NCBI GenBank assembly: GCA_963576735.1
Contig: OY755184.1
Coordinates: 7,564,001-7,628,000 of the forward strand
Reading direction: 5' to 3'
Length of the DNA: 64,000 bases
DNA from: Bedellia somnulentella
Lineage: Eukaryota; Arthropoda; Insecta; Lepidoptera; Bedelliidae
Below the pieces are notes generated by a model that was given only the letters and a program-made list of their open reading frames with translations, ran no database searches and was not told the DNA's origin. How positions within the stretch are numbered: the first letter of the stretch is position 1; each line of letters starts with the position of its first letter. The translations under genes and the position numbers were made by a program. Positions 46,539-57,941 of the stretch are shown here, piece by piece.

Positions 46539-49500
46539 CTGAAACAAATTAAATAAATAAATATCCGGACATACTTAACAGAGATTAAGTTAGCCCCCAA
46601 CTAAGTATCCTTGTACTTGGGGATAATAACTAAACGATATATTTGATATTATATAATACACATATGAATAACATCGAATAGTAAAAAATAATCATTTATC
46701 AATGTTGGTCTCATCGGGGATCGAACCCGCAACCTCCGGACCGAGAAGCTGGTCACTTATCCACTCGGCCACGGACGTCGTCAAAATTATATAACACGAG
46801 ACCTTCGCACACATACCGCCTGAATGTTAGTTATTGTAAGACTTATATTTAACATATAAAATACTCGTACACACAGGTTTTTCAATTGGCTCTCATAACT
46901 GCTGACTATACTCATATCGTTTATATTTCTTTAGGCTCGGACATATTATTAAAAAAGTATTATTTAGTTTCATGAATCAATTTGTTTAAACCTTGAAGTG
47001 GTTTACAGTTTACCTTTAAACTTTCAACTAGTTGAAACTACTCGTACACTCGTATAGGGGTTTCGTTTTTACCATTTGGCAAGGAAATCCCAATAAAAGG
47101 TAACTAAAAAAATAAAGGCAAAACTCAAGGTGTATCGGTCAATTTCTGTAAGCAATCAGGTGAATTTATTCATCGTTTGTTATGGTCACCTTTGATTGCT
47201 GGACAAAAAGAGAGGTGGAGACCCAATTCAGAAATTGAAGTGGATTTGTTTTTCTATATAATAATTGAAGCAGAGTTAGTTACTGAAAATCCAACATTTA
47301 TTTATTATTTTCTACAAATACTTGTGTAAAGTATATTCTAAATATGTAGGTATTGAGGTCAGAGATGCAGGTGTTTTGCAGTCATGATCGCATCATAACC
47401 ACTGCTAAAGAAAAGCTGCAATAACACTAATATGTGATATACAAGCTGAACAGCGCCATCCGAACAATTTCTAGGAATAGCATTGCTGTAATACATACAA
47501 ACGTGTTATTGCTGTAATAGGTACTAGTTCCGAGTATGGCGATGATCTTATATCGGATTTGTTATTATTATTTATTTGGATATTTTTTAGATTCTCGCCT
47601 CCCCATGGGCGAAAAAGAAATTTAGAATTTTAAATGGGAGAGGCGGTACTCCCCGACAAGAGCACAGTCGGTCGGGGAAAGGGACTCAGGTTCGAAAACC
47701 GACGGACGATCCGAGCCGCATCGAGAAGCACCGCCTTCTGCATTTGTGCTGGAACCGACACGCCACAGAAATACAACCGCCTCAAGTTGGTTGCGAGGCT
47801 GGTTGGAATTAACCCGTTCGCGGAAAAAACAATTGGGATTATTTCTGTCGAAGTCACACCTCACATGTCGGTGATCTCGTAAGCCAGATCTTCCGACGCT
47901 TCTCGGTTTCAGCTTTCACGAGACCCTCGTCATGAGGGATAGTGGCATCCACTAGAAATACCTTCGACTGCGACCGATCCCATACCACGATATCAGGCTT
48001 ATTCGCGAGAATAGTCCTGTCGGCGATAACGGATGACGGCGGTCCTAATAGATTTTGGTACGATCGTTTTCTAGGATTGGCTCCAGCAGATACTTATAAT
48101 ACGTCAGCCTGTGTTGCAAGAGTCCGTATTTCAGAGCGAGCTCCTGATGTGGGATTTTGGCTGCTTGGTTGTGTCTGTGCAAGTACTCAGTGTTAGTTAT
48201 TATTATTTATTCATTTATTTGCATCACACAACAGGCATACACACATACGTAAGCCACCTTACTAGGTGTGTTGACAACTTGCACAATTAGTTATCTTGTT
48301 ACTACATCTACCATCGTCATTTTACACTTAACATACTAAAGATAATACATACAGAGTGCATTCAGACATACATACATACATACATATACATTATTGAATA
48401 CATAATCATCTGATTTGATTAATATATGTGGAACATATTTAAATGTTTAAATTGATTTCATACTCATAGCTGCGTATTGATGGCTTAGAATAAACTTTTT
48501 CTTTGTGCGGGAGTCCAATGAGACGGCTTAGAGTATTTCTAAATGATTGTAGGAGGATGTGGCTAAATTCCATAGCTCTAGCTATTCTTTTGCAATCTAT
48601 AGCTGTGAGTATAAGTAAGGAATTCGTATTGCTTATGGCGAGTGCGGTACACATACCTCCTCCTCAGATTGAAACCAACTAAAGCGTTTATAATACCACT
48701 GCCCCGTATCTCCCAATATAGGTAGAGTTGAGACGCAAATGATTTCTAATATATCAGAAAGTGGGTTAGTCATTGCCACCAGTAAATATAGTAGCAATTT
48801 TTTTTCATCATTTCAGTGTTCAATTTCTAAAGCAATCATGGATTCTGATGATGTTTAATAATTTTGGAAGGTAAATATTAACTTCATAACGGAAATTGAA
48901 TACATTATTTTTTTTTCTAAATGTTCGGAATAATATTCAATGTCTGCAACTAAATGAAAAATATTCAAAATGTCACTTACACATCTTTATCATGAAGCAG
49001 TAAAAAATGACGCCATAAATACAGTTGGGAATAGAAAAGCTTGATCCTTTTGGCAACAAACCAAATCCTTTGGAATAACTGGAACAAAACAATAATGACA
49101 AAATAAGAGCAGAACATAACAAAATACATACATATACATACACATACATACATACATACATACATATACTCACGCCATTAATTCCCATTGGGGTAGGCAG
49201 AGACTATCGATCGCCACTTCGTACGATCCTGACAAACCTCTCTAGCTTCGTTTACATCCATCAATCTTTTCATACATGCTCTTTTATTCTTCATACTTCG
49301 GACGCCAGCCTTTTTGAGCACACTCTCAATTTGGTCCAAGTGTGTTCTCCGTGGTCGTCCTCTACTAACATTACCATCCACACTAGCTCTATAGATCCCT
49401 TTTACCAATTTTCTATCATCCATCCTCTCTATGTGTCCAAACCATCTCAACATTCCTTTTTCTATCTTTCTTACAATATCATCTTTCACACCACACTTTT

Positions 49501-52500
49501 CACGAATAACGCTATTTCTCACTCGGTCACACAATCTAACATTACAAATTTTTCTGAGGGACCTCATCTCTACTGCATTTACTCTGCTCTCATGCTTCTT
49601 CTGCCACACCCAACATTCGCTTCCATACATAAGCGTAGGAACAAGAACAGCATCATGCACAGCCATTCGGGCCTTTTCAGACACCGATTGACTGATCATT
49701 AGGCTATTCATTGCTCCATTTACCGCATTACCCTTTTTCACTCTTCTTTCAATGTCTTCATCACATTTTCCATCCCTTGTAAACAAACTTCCCAGATATA
49801 CAAACTCCTTCACCTGTTCCACATCCTTACCATCAATCGCAATCACGCATTCTGTCACATCTTCCTGTCTCTCAAAAACCATCGTTTTGGTCTTATCCAC
49901 ATTCACCCTCATTCCCTTTCTTACAAAAGACTCACATGCAATATTCATCATCTCTTGCAGCTCTTCTGCCGATGATGCAAGTAGCACTTGATCGTCAGCA
50001 TACAAGAGGCATTTAATGATGAATCCACCCATCCTTAGTCCATAATCACTTTCACGCAACTCTGTCAAACAGTCATCCATGAACAAATTGAAGAGCCACG
50101 GAGAAGCTACACATCCCTGTCGGACACCCCTAGAGATTCCGAACCAGTCAGTGTTTTCCCCGTTTACTCTTACACATGCACTAGAATCCTCATAGAGTGA
50201 TACCAATGCACGTATAAGTTGACTCCCCAAACCGAACTTGGATAACACCTCCCATAAACACTTTCTTACCACCCTATCATACGCCTTCTCTAAATCAATG
50301 AAGGAGCAATACACCTTTTGGTTCTTAGCTAAGAACTTTTCGGTGATGCTCCTTAGAGAGAAGATTTGATCCATACATCCCATTCCTTTCCTAAATCCCG
50401 CTTGCACATCCCATATTTTCTCATCAGTTTCATTCATCACTCTTTCAATCAGTACCTTAGCATACAATTTACCAACAATGCTGAGTAAGCTGATGCCGCG
50501 GTAGTTTTTAGCCTCTTGGTGTGACCCCTTTCCTTTATATAGAGGCACAATCACCGCCTTGCACCAGTCTCGAGGAACTTTGCCACTCGACCAGCATTTT
50601 TGGAAAAGGAAGTACAACCAAGAAGCCACCAACCCTTTACCAGCCCTCAGCATTTCGATAGTAATCCTATCATACCCTGCCGCCTTCCCTACTTTCATAC
50701 TTTTCATTGCTTTCATTATTTCTTCCATACTAATCTCACTGTCACTGAAATCACCCATCTCTTCGTTCCAATCAACATTACTGTCGATTGGCGAAGAAAT
50801 GGATGCATCCTCTTTTTCAAACAGTCCCTCAAAATAATTCTTCCATGCCCGTTTCATGCTACTTTCATCCGTCGCCAATTCACCCTGTTCATCTCTTACG
50901 TATTACACTCACTCTCGTGTTTTGGGAAACTCCCTTTTCCTTCCGGATATACTTCCAGAATAACTTTTGGTTATTCCGGAAATTATCAGAAAGTTTCCTC
51001 TCACACCACTCTTGCAAATCCCGCTTTTTCTTTTCTATTTTCTTCTTCACCTCATTCTTAACTCTCTTATATTCATCTTCACTTTTCTGCATTACATCGT
51101 CAGTTACACTCGCATTCATCCGTTTACTAGCTTTTATCGCTAGTAAATCTAACCACGCTTTCTTCTTATCTCCAACCGCCTCTTTCACAACTTTATCCCA
51201 CCAACTTGTTGGTGGTCTATTTGACCTTTTGCACACACCACAAACTTCCGTCGCACATTCAACCATCGTCGATTTGAGCACATCCCATACTTCTTCTATT
51301 TCCATTTCATCCTTCATCTCCACGCAACTTAGTCTATCATCCAATTTTCTCACAAATTCATCTCTGATATTTTCATCTTCTTGCAGTTTTTCCACTTTTA
51401 TTCTCGCAAAATCCGTTGTTGACACTTTAGGCCTGTGACGCCAACGCGTACACAGACCCCTTAATCGTGATATAACGAGAAAGTGATCTGTGCCAACGTT
51501 CGTGCCCCTATAGACCCTGGTGTCAACAACCTTTGCTCTCAGCCTTTCATCAACTATCACAAAATCAATCATACTTCTCTCGCTCCCCCTCTGTCTTGTA
51601 TACATATGGATATCTTTGTGTTTAAACAACGTGTTTGTAACACAAAGATTCCTCTCCAAACATACCTCAATCAATTTCTCACCATTCTCATTCATTCTTT
51701 GATCACCAAACTTTCCTAAAACTCTTTCGCAACCGTTGCGTGACACACCAACCCAGCCATTAAAATCTCCTAACATTATAAGTCTCTCATTCTGATCACA
51801 CCCATTCACAACATCGTCTAACAGATTCCAAAACTCCTCCCTCTCGGATAGGGATTTAGACATGTCCGGAGCATAAACGCAAATTATGCGCATCCGGACT
51901 AGTCCCAATTTCACCTTAATCCACAGGAGCCTTGGACTCACACATTCGTAATCTTTCATACACTGAGCCATCCTTTCAGATATCAGAAGTCCCACTCCTT
52001 GGCTAGCTCGGTCATTGTCAGCGACTCCAGACCAGATTGCTGTGATGTTGCCAAGTTGTGAAACTTCCTTTCCCTTACGCTTCGTCTCATTTAAACATAG
52101 AAAATCCAGTTTTCTTTCATTCATAATCATACATACTTCATCTAATTTTTCAAACATTCCTCCACATACATTCATCGTACTGAAGCGGGTCTCTTTAGCC
52201 CACTTTTCGCCCCGTGAGAAACCATGGCGTGATGAGTGGCGAGCTACATCGCCGCCTCCGTGTTTATTAGAATTGGAACACATATTGGACCCACGAGAAG
52301 CAAGGGAAGTAAACTGTCCACCTAGCCAGAGCCCCGCTTGACTAGGTAAGGTTATTTAGTACCCGGAGTACACCAAGCTCCGGGACGGCGGCCCATATAC
52401 ATACACATATTTGGAAAAAAAATCTAAAGAAATTAGTCTAGTTTTTTTTTAGTTGTCTACTAACCTCAGTTGAATTTAGAATCGAACAATAAAGCGGCTA

Positions 52501-55500
52501 GGGTTCGAAAAATTCTGTCTACCGATAACAACCTCACCGTAGGGCCGCTCAAAACACCTGATAATACATACACCACGACAGATACAGAAACACATAAATT
52601 GCTCCTCGACTGCCATTTCCCAGACTGTCATCATACTGATGACACTGACTGGAATGAGGAGCATATTACGCCTCCTACCGAAGCTGACAGGCTCTTCTCA
52701 CGAGACCTTGTCACTAACGACCAAATTGAATGGGCGGTTAAGTCTTTCAACCCCTTCAAATCACCAGGCCTAGATGGAATCTTCCCTGCTTTGCTCCAGT
52801 GGGCAAGAGACATCCTATCCCCCTGGTTGGTCAAAATATATCAATCATGCATCGCTTACAGATATGTACCGATACCATGGCGCGAAGTCAAAGTAACTTT
52901 CATACCCAAACCCGGTAAGTCGGACTATACCGACCCGAAGTCCTTTAGACCCATCAGCCTTACATCCTTTCTCTTAAAAACTCTGGAAAGACTCTGTGAC
53001 AGACATATAAGAGAAAAATCACTTGCGAATAAACCCCTCCATATAAACCAACATGCTTTCACTAAAGATAAATCAACTGAGACTGCACTACACAACGTAA
53101 TATCTAAAATTGAATGTGCACTCAGCACTAAGCTATCTACACTAGGCACCTTCATAGATATTGAAGGTGCTTTCGATAAAACTAACATACCTTGTATCGA
53201 GAAAACTCTGAAAGACTTCCGTGTTAACTCCACACTCAGGGGTTGGGTTGTTAACATGTTGAGACTCAGAGCGGTCCAAGTAACCTTAAAAGACACCACC
53301 AGAGCCATTGTGACAAGAGGATGCCCCCAAGGGGGGGTCCTCTCCCCACTCCTATGGAACATGGTGGTCGACTCTCTACTTAGGAGGCTCAATGCCCGAG
53401 GCTACTTTACTGTAGGCTACGCGGATGATCTCACTATCCTACTAAATGGAAATCATGTAAACACGCTCTGCAATCAAATGGGTCAAGCATTAAGAGTAGT
53501 GGAGACATGGTGTAACGAATACGACCTGAAAGTAAACCCTAGAAAGACTGAACTAACTCTTTTCACTCACAAAAGTAAACTCCCCCCTTTTGAACTTCCA
53601 AAACTCTTTGGAACCCAACTCACTCTTTCCAAGACTGTTAAATATCTAGGAATTACCCTAGATGACAAACTGAGCTGGAAACCACATTTAGATAACACAA
53701 TAAAAAAAGCCAGCGCTATGTTATGGCAGTGCAAGCGGATACTAGGTAAAAACTGGGGATTAAAACCTAAGATCGTACACTGGCTTTATACCACCATTAT
53801 TAGACCTGTGATAACCTACGGCTCACTGATCTGGTGGTCGAGAACTAGATTAACAACAGCCCAAAACGACCTAGAAAAAATGCAACGGCTTGCCTGCATG
53901 GCCATCACGGGCTGTATGAGAACCGCACCCACGGCAGCTCTTCAGGTGCTACTGAATCTGCCGCCCTTACACTTACACATACAGCAAGAGGCAGCGATGT
54001 CCTCACTTAGGCTGAAAAAGGCAGGACACCTCAAAAATGACTCCAGAATCCTACACACTAATATTTACACAGCGGCCATCCAATATCAGCCCTTACTTGC
54101 TGCACCATGTGATAGGATAACAAAAACCATTATAACCAAGCACAACTACACTGTTGTACTCGAAGAGGAACAACATGACTACTCCGATATTAAAGAGGTG
54201 CGTGTGTATACGGATGGCTCCAAGACCAACCAAGGGACTGGAGCGGGCGTATACTCACAAGACCTCAATATCAAAATCTCCAAAAGCCTAGGCCACCACA
54301 ATACGGTATTCCAAGCGGAGTGTCTTGGAATAACTGAGGCGGCAATGGCAATCAAAGCCCGTGCGCTGTCCGATATGCATGTCAAAATCATCTCGGACAG
54401 TGCATCTGTGCTGCAGGCTCTGGATCGTTGTGTGTTCACTTCAGGACTAGTCCTGGAGTGCCACAGTGCTCTGGAGGAGGTAGCCCGGAAAAACATTATA
54501 ACCCTTCAATGGATTAAAGGTCATAGCGGCTCATTGGGAAACGACGCGGCTGACGAACTGGCTAGGGCGGGGTCGGCCAGGAACCTGCAGGGTCCTGAAC
54601 CGATTATCCCCCTGCCTTTTGGTCAGCAGCAGCTCCAAGTCACACTGGCAGGAAGAGCCTGGCTGCAGACAGTCAAAGGAAACTATGCCAACCCTTGACA
54701 TAAAGCTGACCGGGCGCGCACTACGACTTAGTAGGAAGGACCTGCGGACAGTGGCTGGAATACTTACAGGACATACCACATTAAACAAACACTTACACAC
54801 CATAGGCATCACCGACAGCCCTCTATGCCGTGCGTGCATGAAGGCTGATGAGACGGTCGCCCACGTGCTCCAGGAATGCACTGGAGTGGCCGATATCCGA
54901 AAAAACACTATAGGAACAATAAAGTCGCTCCCAGGGGCGGTAGCTGACCTGGATAAGCTACTTGCCTTCTGGACGGAATTAGGCTGGGAGAGCTAATTGA
55001 CCACTTGGTCCACGTACAATGGTCCGCCATGCCGGGCTCAGTGCGGAAACCCGTGGCGTTTACCGCCCGTCTAATAATAATAATAATAATAACCTCAGTT
55101 GAATTTACACTCAACCATCGGTTTTTTTTCGATAACTCAAGAAAAAGAGAGACGCAATGCTAACTTTAAGCACTACCCAACAGCAAACTATACTGCGGGC
55201 GCCTGTTTTTTTGAAAATGTTCTTTATTTGAAAAAAATGTGTCCAATTTATACAATTTCTCACTCAATCACATAACCTTACATTTTAATATTTTCTACCG
55301 GACCGAATGAACGCACCTCTGCGGCATTCACTCTGCTGTTATGCTTCTTCTGCGTCACCTAATTTCGAAAGATGATCCTCACAGCCCAAACACGTCCCCA
55401 CTAAGGGGCTCGAGCCTACCCTATATAGGGTGATTTGGCCATAGTCCAATTGCGGTTGGCAGACTAACTACTACTACCGTGATAGTAGCCTGGACTGACG

Positions 55501-55991
55501 GCTTAACGTGCCCTCCGAAGCACGGAATCATCTTAATTTTCGGATAATCAGGTGATTCAAGCCTGCAATATCCTTCCAGACTGGGTTAAATCTTTCAAAT
55601 TAAATTTTGTGAGGTTTCCCCTCCCCCGGGGATCGATCCCGAGACCTCCGTACTTGAAGCCAAGCGCTTAACCGCGCGACCACGGAGGCGGTCGAAAGAT
55701 GATAGGTGAAAAATATTCAAATGAAGGATACATGGTCATGGGTTTCCAACCGCACTACCTAACTATGACTTAAACTTTATATCGTAATGGAAATGAAAAG
55801 TATATTTTTCAAATAACTTACTCTGACGTCAATACTCTAGAACATCTGGCATACTCAGCAAAATCACAAAGGGCCACATAGTCTGGCTGACCCTCAGCTT
55901 TCATTTCCACATACAACGCATAAAATGAAATGACAGCGCCAATAACTGCTGTGCCAATCGTGATGCGGTTGTACATCTTGGTTGAACTCAT
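46321..55991 (-). CDS. Vkor: Vitamin K epoxide reductase (VKOR) gene, three coding exons
   Basis: ER-membrane enzyme of the VKOR family, which reduces quinone/epoxide cofactors using a cysteine relay. Exons 55991-55822, 49078-48981 and 46538-46321 join through GTAAGT/CAG and GTAAGT/CAG sites with codons split as GA|T and T|CT, giving 161 residues (human VKORC1 has 163). Visible hallmarks: first membrane segment around 10-29, loop cysteines C42 and C50 in ALCDFAEYARCSRV, the KGFGLL loop at 60-65, PNCIYG at 74-79, the catalytic CVVC at 127-130 and TYF at 133-135, where vertebrate enzymes have the TYA warfarin motif. No stop or frame break. An in-frame ATG at 56012 would add seven residues, but the 55991 start fits family length better. 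An acceptor-like TTTTTTCAG just upstream of 56012 implies a non-coding first exon further right. Introns of 6.7 and 2.4 kb are swollen by transposons. Confidence 0.93.
46561..46781 (-). mobile_element. SINE family C in Vkor intron 2
   Basis: Minus-strand tRNA-like head (reverse of GTGGCCGAGTGGATAAGTGA and GGTTCGATCCCC) and body; inserted only about 20 bases inside the intron from the exon 3 acceptor. Confidence 0.8.
47577..48195 (-). pseudogene. Relic of an RLE-type non-LTR element (R2/R4/NeSL-like)
   Basis: Bounded by the exact 16-base repeat GTTATTATTATTTATT (47561-47576 and 48196-48211), a likely target duplication. Minus-strand frames encode the C-terminus of a restriction-like-endonuclease element: LALKYGLLQHRLTYYKYLLE, then ILANKPDIVVWDR, VFLVDATIPHDEGLVKAE (the PD..D active-site pattern) and, after a frameshift, IIPIVFSANGLIPTSLATNL and QKAVLLDAARIVRRF. 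A stop near 48050 and at least two frameshifts make it dead. 5'-truncated; lies in Vkor intron 2. Confidence 0.7.
48375..48402. repeat. (CATA)n microsatellite
   Basis: ACATACATACATACATACAT run in Vkor intron 2; possibly a leftover RTE/SINE tail. Confidence 0.8.
48550..48622 (+). mobile_element. SINE family B tail fragment
   Basis: GATGTGGCTAAATTCCATAG, CTCTAGCTATTCTTTTG and AGCTGTGAGTATAAGTA. Confidence 0.5.
48981..49078 (-). CDS. Vkor: Vkor exon 2
   Basis: 98 bases between acceptor TTTTGTTCCAG and donor GTAAGTGACA. Encodes YSKGFGLLPKGSSFSIPNC and IYGVIFYCFMIKM, aligning with the GRGFGL...PNS.FG.IFY stretch of VKORC1 family proteins. Confidence 0.92.
49178..50878 (-). pseudogene. RTE reverse transcriptase part
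   Basis: 566 open codons. RT landmarks: GKAAGYD at 64-70, the FIDLEKAYD motif A at 193-201 (catalytic D195), motif B RGVRQGC at 250-256, and YADD motif C at 293-296, then thumb KEFVYLG and the long C-terminal region with MLRWFGHIERM and GNVSRGRPRR. It copies element RNA onto nicked DNA. All catalytic residues are intact. The annotated start is not a real initiator: this is the downstream half of one polyprotein, cut from the endonuclease by the frameshift just upstream. Confidence 0.9.
50889..52283 (-). pseudogene. RTE apurinic-type endonuclease part
   Basis: 464 codons from a true ATG at 52283. APE-like endonuclease motifs are all visible: N38 in TMNVCGG, E66 in LNETK, Y137 in CVYAPD, D173/N175 in LGDFNG, D240 in MIDFVIVDE, and D266/H267 in GTDHF. 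It makes the first-strand nick for target-primed reverse transcription. The frame closes early with RKR-stop at 50889; an extra base (or loss of two) near 50895-50905 is the simplest explanation, since the RT frame continues directly. Confidence 0.9.
52479..54698 (+). pseudogene. I/LOA-like RT plus RNase H, first frame
   Basis: One open frame of about 740 codons (numbered from 52470). RT: SPGLDGI block, motif A FIDIEGAFD near 228-236 (D230), motif B RGCPQGGVLSPLLWN, and YADD at 317-320. RNase H from about 578: VYTDGSK (D582), the QAECLGI glutamate, ISDSA aspartate, and WIKGHSGSLGND. An RNase H domain after the RT limits the family to I, LOA and related groups. The frame ends at 54698 by a frameshift just after the RNase H domain. 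No internal stops, so the insertion is young. Confidence 0.85.
54697..54996 (+). pseudogene. I/LOA-like ORF2 C-terminus in shifted frame
   Basis: The protein continues in the +1 frame with LTGRALRLSRKDLRTVAG, a zinc-knuckle-like CRACMKADETVAHVLQEC (C, C, H, C) and the end LAFWTELGWES-stop. The switch near 54690-54700 reflects one inserted or lost base. Confidence 0.8.
55256..55365 (-). pseudogene. Old RTE coding fragment
   Basis: TTTCTCACTCAATCACATAA and CTGTTATGCTTCTTCTGCG match 49515-49606 of the intact RTE (reverse strand), with about 20 percent differences by eye. Confidence 0.6.
55377..55691 (-). mobile_element. SINE family D with TSD
   Basis: Exact 12-base duplication TCGAAAGATGAT (55365-55376 and 55692-55703). 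The minus strand starts with a tRNA-like head GCCTCCGTGGTCGCGCGGTT and B box GGGATCGATCCCC, then a body with GATTATCCGAAAATTAAGAT and CAGGCTACTATCACGG. The only copy in the window; sits in Vkor intron 1. Confidence 0.85.
55704..55775 (-). mobile_element. SINE family B fragment
   Basis: CATGGTCATGGGTTTCCAAC and CGCACTACC resemble the middle block. Confidence 0.4.
55822..55991 (-). CDS. Vkor: Vkor exon 1 (first coding exon)
   Basis: Encodes MSSTKMYNRITIGTAV.., first membrane segment, and C42/C50. Ends TCA GA before donor GTAAGTTATT at 55821. Alternative in-frame ATG at 56012. Confidence 0.9.
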
Positions 55992-56012
55992 TGCTACGTT
56001 AAGCATCGGCAA

Positions 56013-56878
56013 CTGAAAAAAATATTACCAATTTTTTTTATGATTTTAAGTTAACTGAAATTTTTATCGCATAAGGTTTTATTACTCTTAGTTGTTCGAC
56101 GTACAATCTAACAGAACTGCTTTCTTCCGAGACACTTAAACTACTGAATCTTAGGGGAAGTTATGTGTGACGTCAATTATTTAAAATATTCGTATTAATA
56201 GGGTCGCACTCAAGGCAATCCAAATATGTTTCAAAGCTTTATAAAATGGCTAAATAAAAAGCTAACGCAGAAAACGACGATTTATATGCAGAATGAGAAT
56301 TAAAAGTGACGGTCGCACATTTTTGAAATACTAAGTAGCCTACCTTAGCCACGATTTGATATATTTATTACCTGCCATTTTGAGGTCATGGATTAGCTTA
56401 ATAAAAAAGTAGTTTTTTTATATATATATTTTTTTTTAAAGTGGCAGAAATTATTTTCTTTTAGGGAATGAAAGTACAATTGCACCGTTTCTCGACACTT
56501 TAGATAAGCTTGAATTAATATTGATTTTTAAGTAAAATGTAACTTTATATGATACTTCTATGATGTGTTATTTTCATGAATTAATTCTGTTTGAGTGGTC
56601 CTTTTCTATTAGATGTCTTAAAGTTTTAAAGAAAAGAACAATCACGCCAGGAAATTGTAAAAAGTATAGCCAGGTTTTTTTATAAAGACTGATTTTATCG
56701 TTGTCTCGGCAAATTAAATAATTACTTTTTGACATAAGTCTTCATCAGAGATCACAACGATTGTTCCTGAGTGCTCATCCATCGGCTTACCGCGAACTTT
56801 AGCAAACAGTTGACATATCTCGTTACATACTGGTCGGGTTTACATACATACTCTTTTTTCTATTATAATAATAATAAC
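56013..56878. other. Vkor upstream region, no exon identified
   Basis: An acceptor-like TTTTTTCAG (minus strand, about 56019-56027) suggests that a non-coding first exon lies to the right; I could not locate it. Confidence 0.4.
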
Positions 56879-56889
56879 TTTTCATGTAA

Positions 56890-57134
56890 CTGTGTTGTGT
56901 CGGCTTAGAATAGCACTACCCCATTTCTTCCGGTGGGTGTACGTAAGAGGCGAATAACGGTACTAGGGCTTTTAAGGGATTTTTGGGCGATGCGGTCGGA
57001 GCCCCATCACCAACAACCTTTATTTTTACCATCTTTTCCCCACTCACATTTCCAAAAGTGGCTGAGGAATATCTAATTCCTTAGCTCTGGCTACCCCTTC
57101 TAAATATTTATAGCCGTGAGTATATGTATGTATG
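56890..57134 (+). mobile_element. SINE family B, full length with TSD
   Basis: Exact 11-base duplication TTTTCATGTAA (56879-56889 and 57135-57145). Complete copy. Confidence 0.92.
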
Positions 57135-57171
57135 TTTTCATGTAAATAAACTTACAAGTACATAAAACTCC

Positions 57172-57215
57172 GGAGCTAAAAACTCCTCAGACACATTTGG
57201 AAATTGGTTGGTATA
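57172..57215 (-). mobile_element. SINE family B scrap
   Basis: GGAGCTAAAAACTCCTCAGA and CACATTTGGAAATTGG. Confidence 0.5.
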
Positions 57216-57941
57216 CTCGATATAAGTAAGTCGAGAATTAATATATTAATCCCTTTGATTTTCTAAATCCGTGCCTGTTAATAATATTCAACGGGGTTGA
57301 GGTGAGCAACACGTGGGATGAATATGATAATGAAGACCCATCACAATTTAGCGGACCAATGAACAATCGCTTGAGATTAATGTCAATTCAGGACGGCTAC
57401 ACAAACTGGGTATGATAAAAAAAACTGTAGCGTAATAATTTTTATTAACTTTGAATTGAATGTAAAAGATTAGATAAATTACTTCACGTTTTTTATTTTA
57501 ATAAAATACTTAATAAACATCCTCGCTAGCTCAGTGGGAAGAAAACCGTTTTCAATGCAGGAGCCGTGATATGGAATCCTAAGCCGGATTGGTCTGGACT
57601 CCTGCTGCGCTACCAGCATTAGTAACTCAAAAGATTATACCCTCAGGTGCTCTACTTAAGCCCCTGCCACTGCTACTGCCTGTGCAAACTCGGACCCAAT
57701 ACTACCTGTTGATGCCAGGATGGATGAGCTTATGAAGCCACCGTTGCAGTGTCCGCTCATGACACGCCGAGGAATAAAGGGAATGAAATTTTGCATACAC
57801 ATTCTGTAGGTCTGAGAATAGGTCTATAACTATTTGTTATACACCTTAAAGATAAGGAACTTTTCTAGAAATAAATCATACAGCGAATTAGATGGCAATT
57901 AACGTTTGCGGGTTCAGCTAGTATAAATATAAATAAATAAA
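57216..57941. other. No gene; possible tRNA-like and Helitron-end scraps
   Basis: CCTCGCTAGCTCAGTGGGAA near 57522 resembles an A box, and GCGGGTTCAGCTAGT near 57909-57923 resembles a Helitron 3' end. Neither has a matching partner end that I can define. Confidence 0.35.

Larger units (their letters stand above)
49147..52393 (-). mobile_element. Near-complete RTE retrotransposon (3.25 kb)
   Basis: Flanked by an exact 16-base repeat CATATACATACACATA (49131-49146 and 52394-52409), so this is a whole insertion. The length is that of a full RTE. Minus strand order: GC-rich 5' leader starting GGCCGCCGTCCCGGAGC, endonuclease, reverse transcriptase, and a 3' end of TATG repeats, the short tandem tails typical of RTE. 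A single frame break (about 50889-50905) separates the two domains. Located in Vkor intron 1 in the gene's own orientation. Confidence 0.9.
52479..55089 (+). mobile_element. I/LOA-group non-LTR retrotransposon, 5'-truncated, with TSD
   Basis: Flanked by the exact 17-base repeat AACCTCAGTTGAATTTA (52462-52478 and 55091-55107). It ends in TAA repeats (about 55070-55090), as I-group elements do. ORF1 and the endonuclease are absent; RT and RNase H remain. Opposite orientation to the host gene Vkor. Confidence 0.88.

Noticed and set aside
47634..48196. Plus-strand open frames in the GC-rich block
   Set aside because: They are shadows; the meaningful frames are on the minus strand and encode the restriction-like endonuclease relic.
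50559..52341. Several plus-strand open frames of 80-216 codons
   Set aside because: Antisense shadows of the RTE endonuclease and reverse transcriptase.
52925..54908. Minus-strand open frames of 105-155 codons
   Set aside because: Antisense shadows of the I/LOA-like RT and RNase H.
57500..57923. A Helitron ending at GCTAG near 57923
   Set aside because: The 3' end looks plausible, but no matching TC start could be located, so it was left as a scrap.
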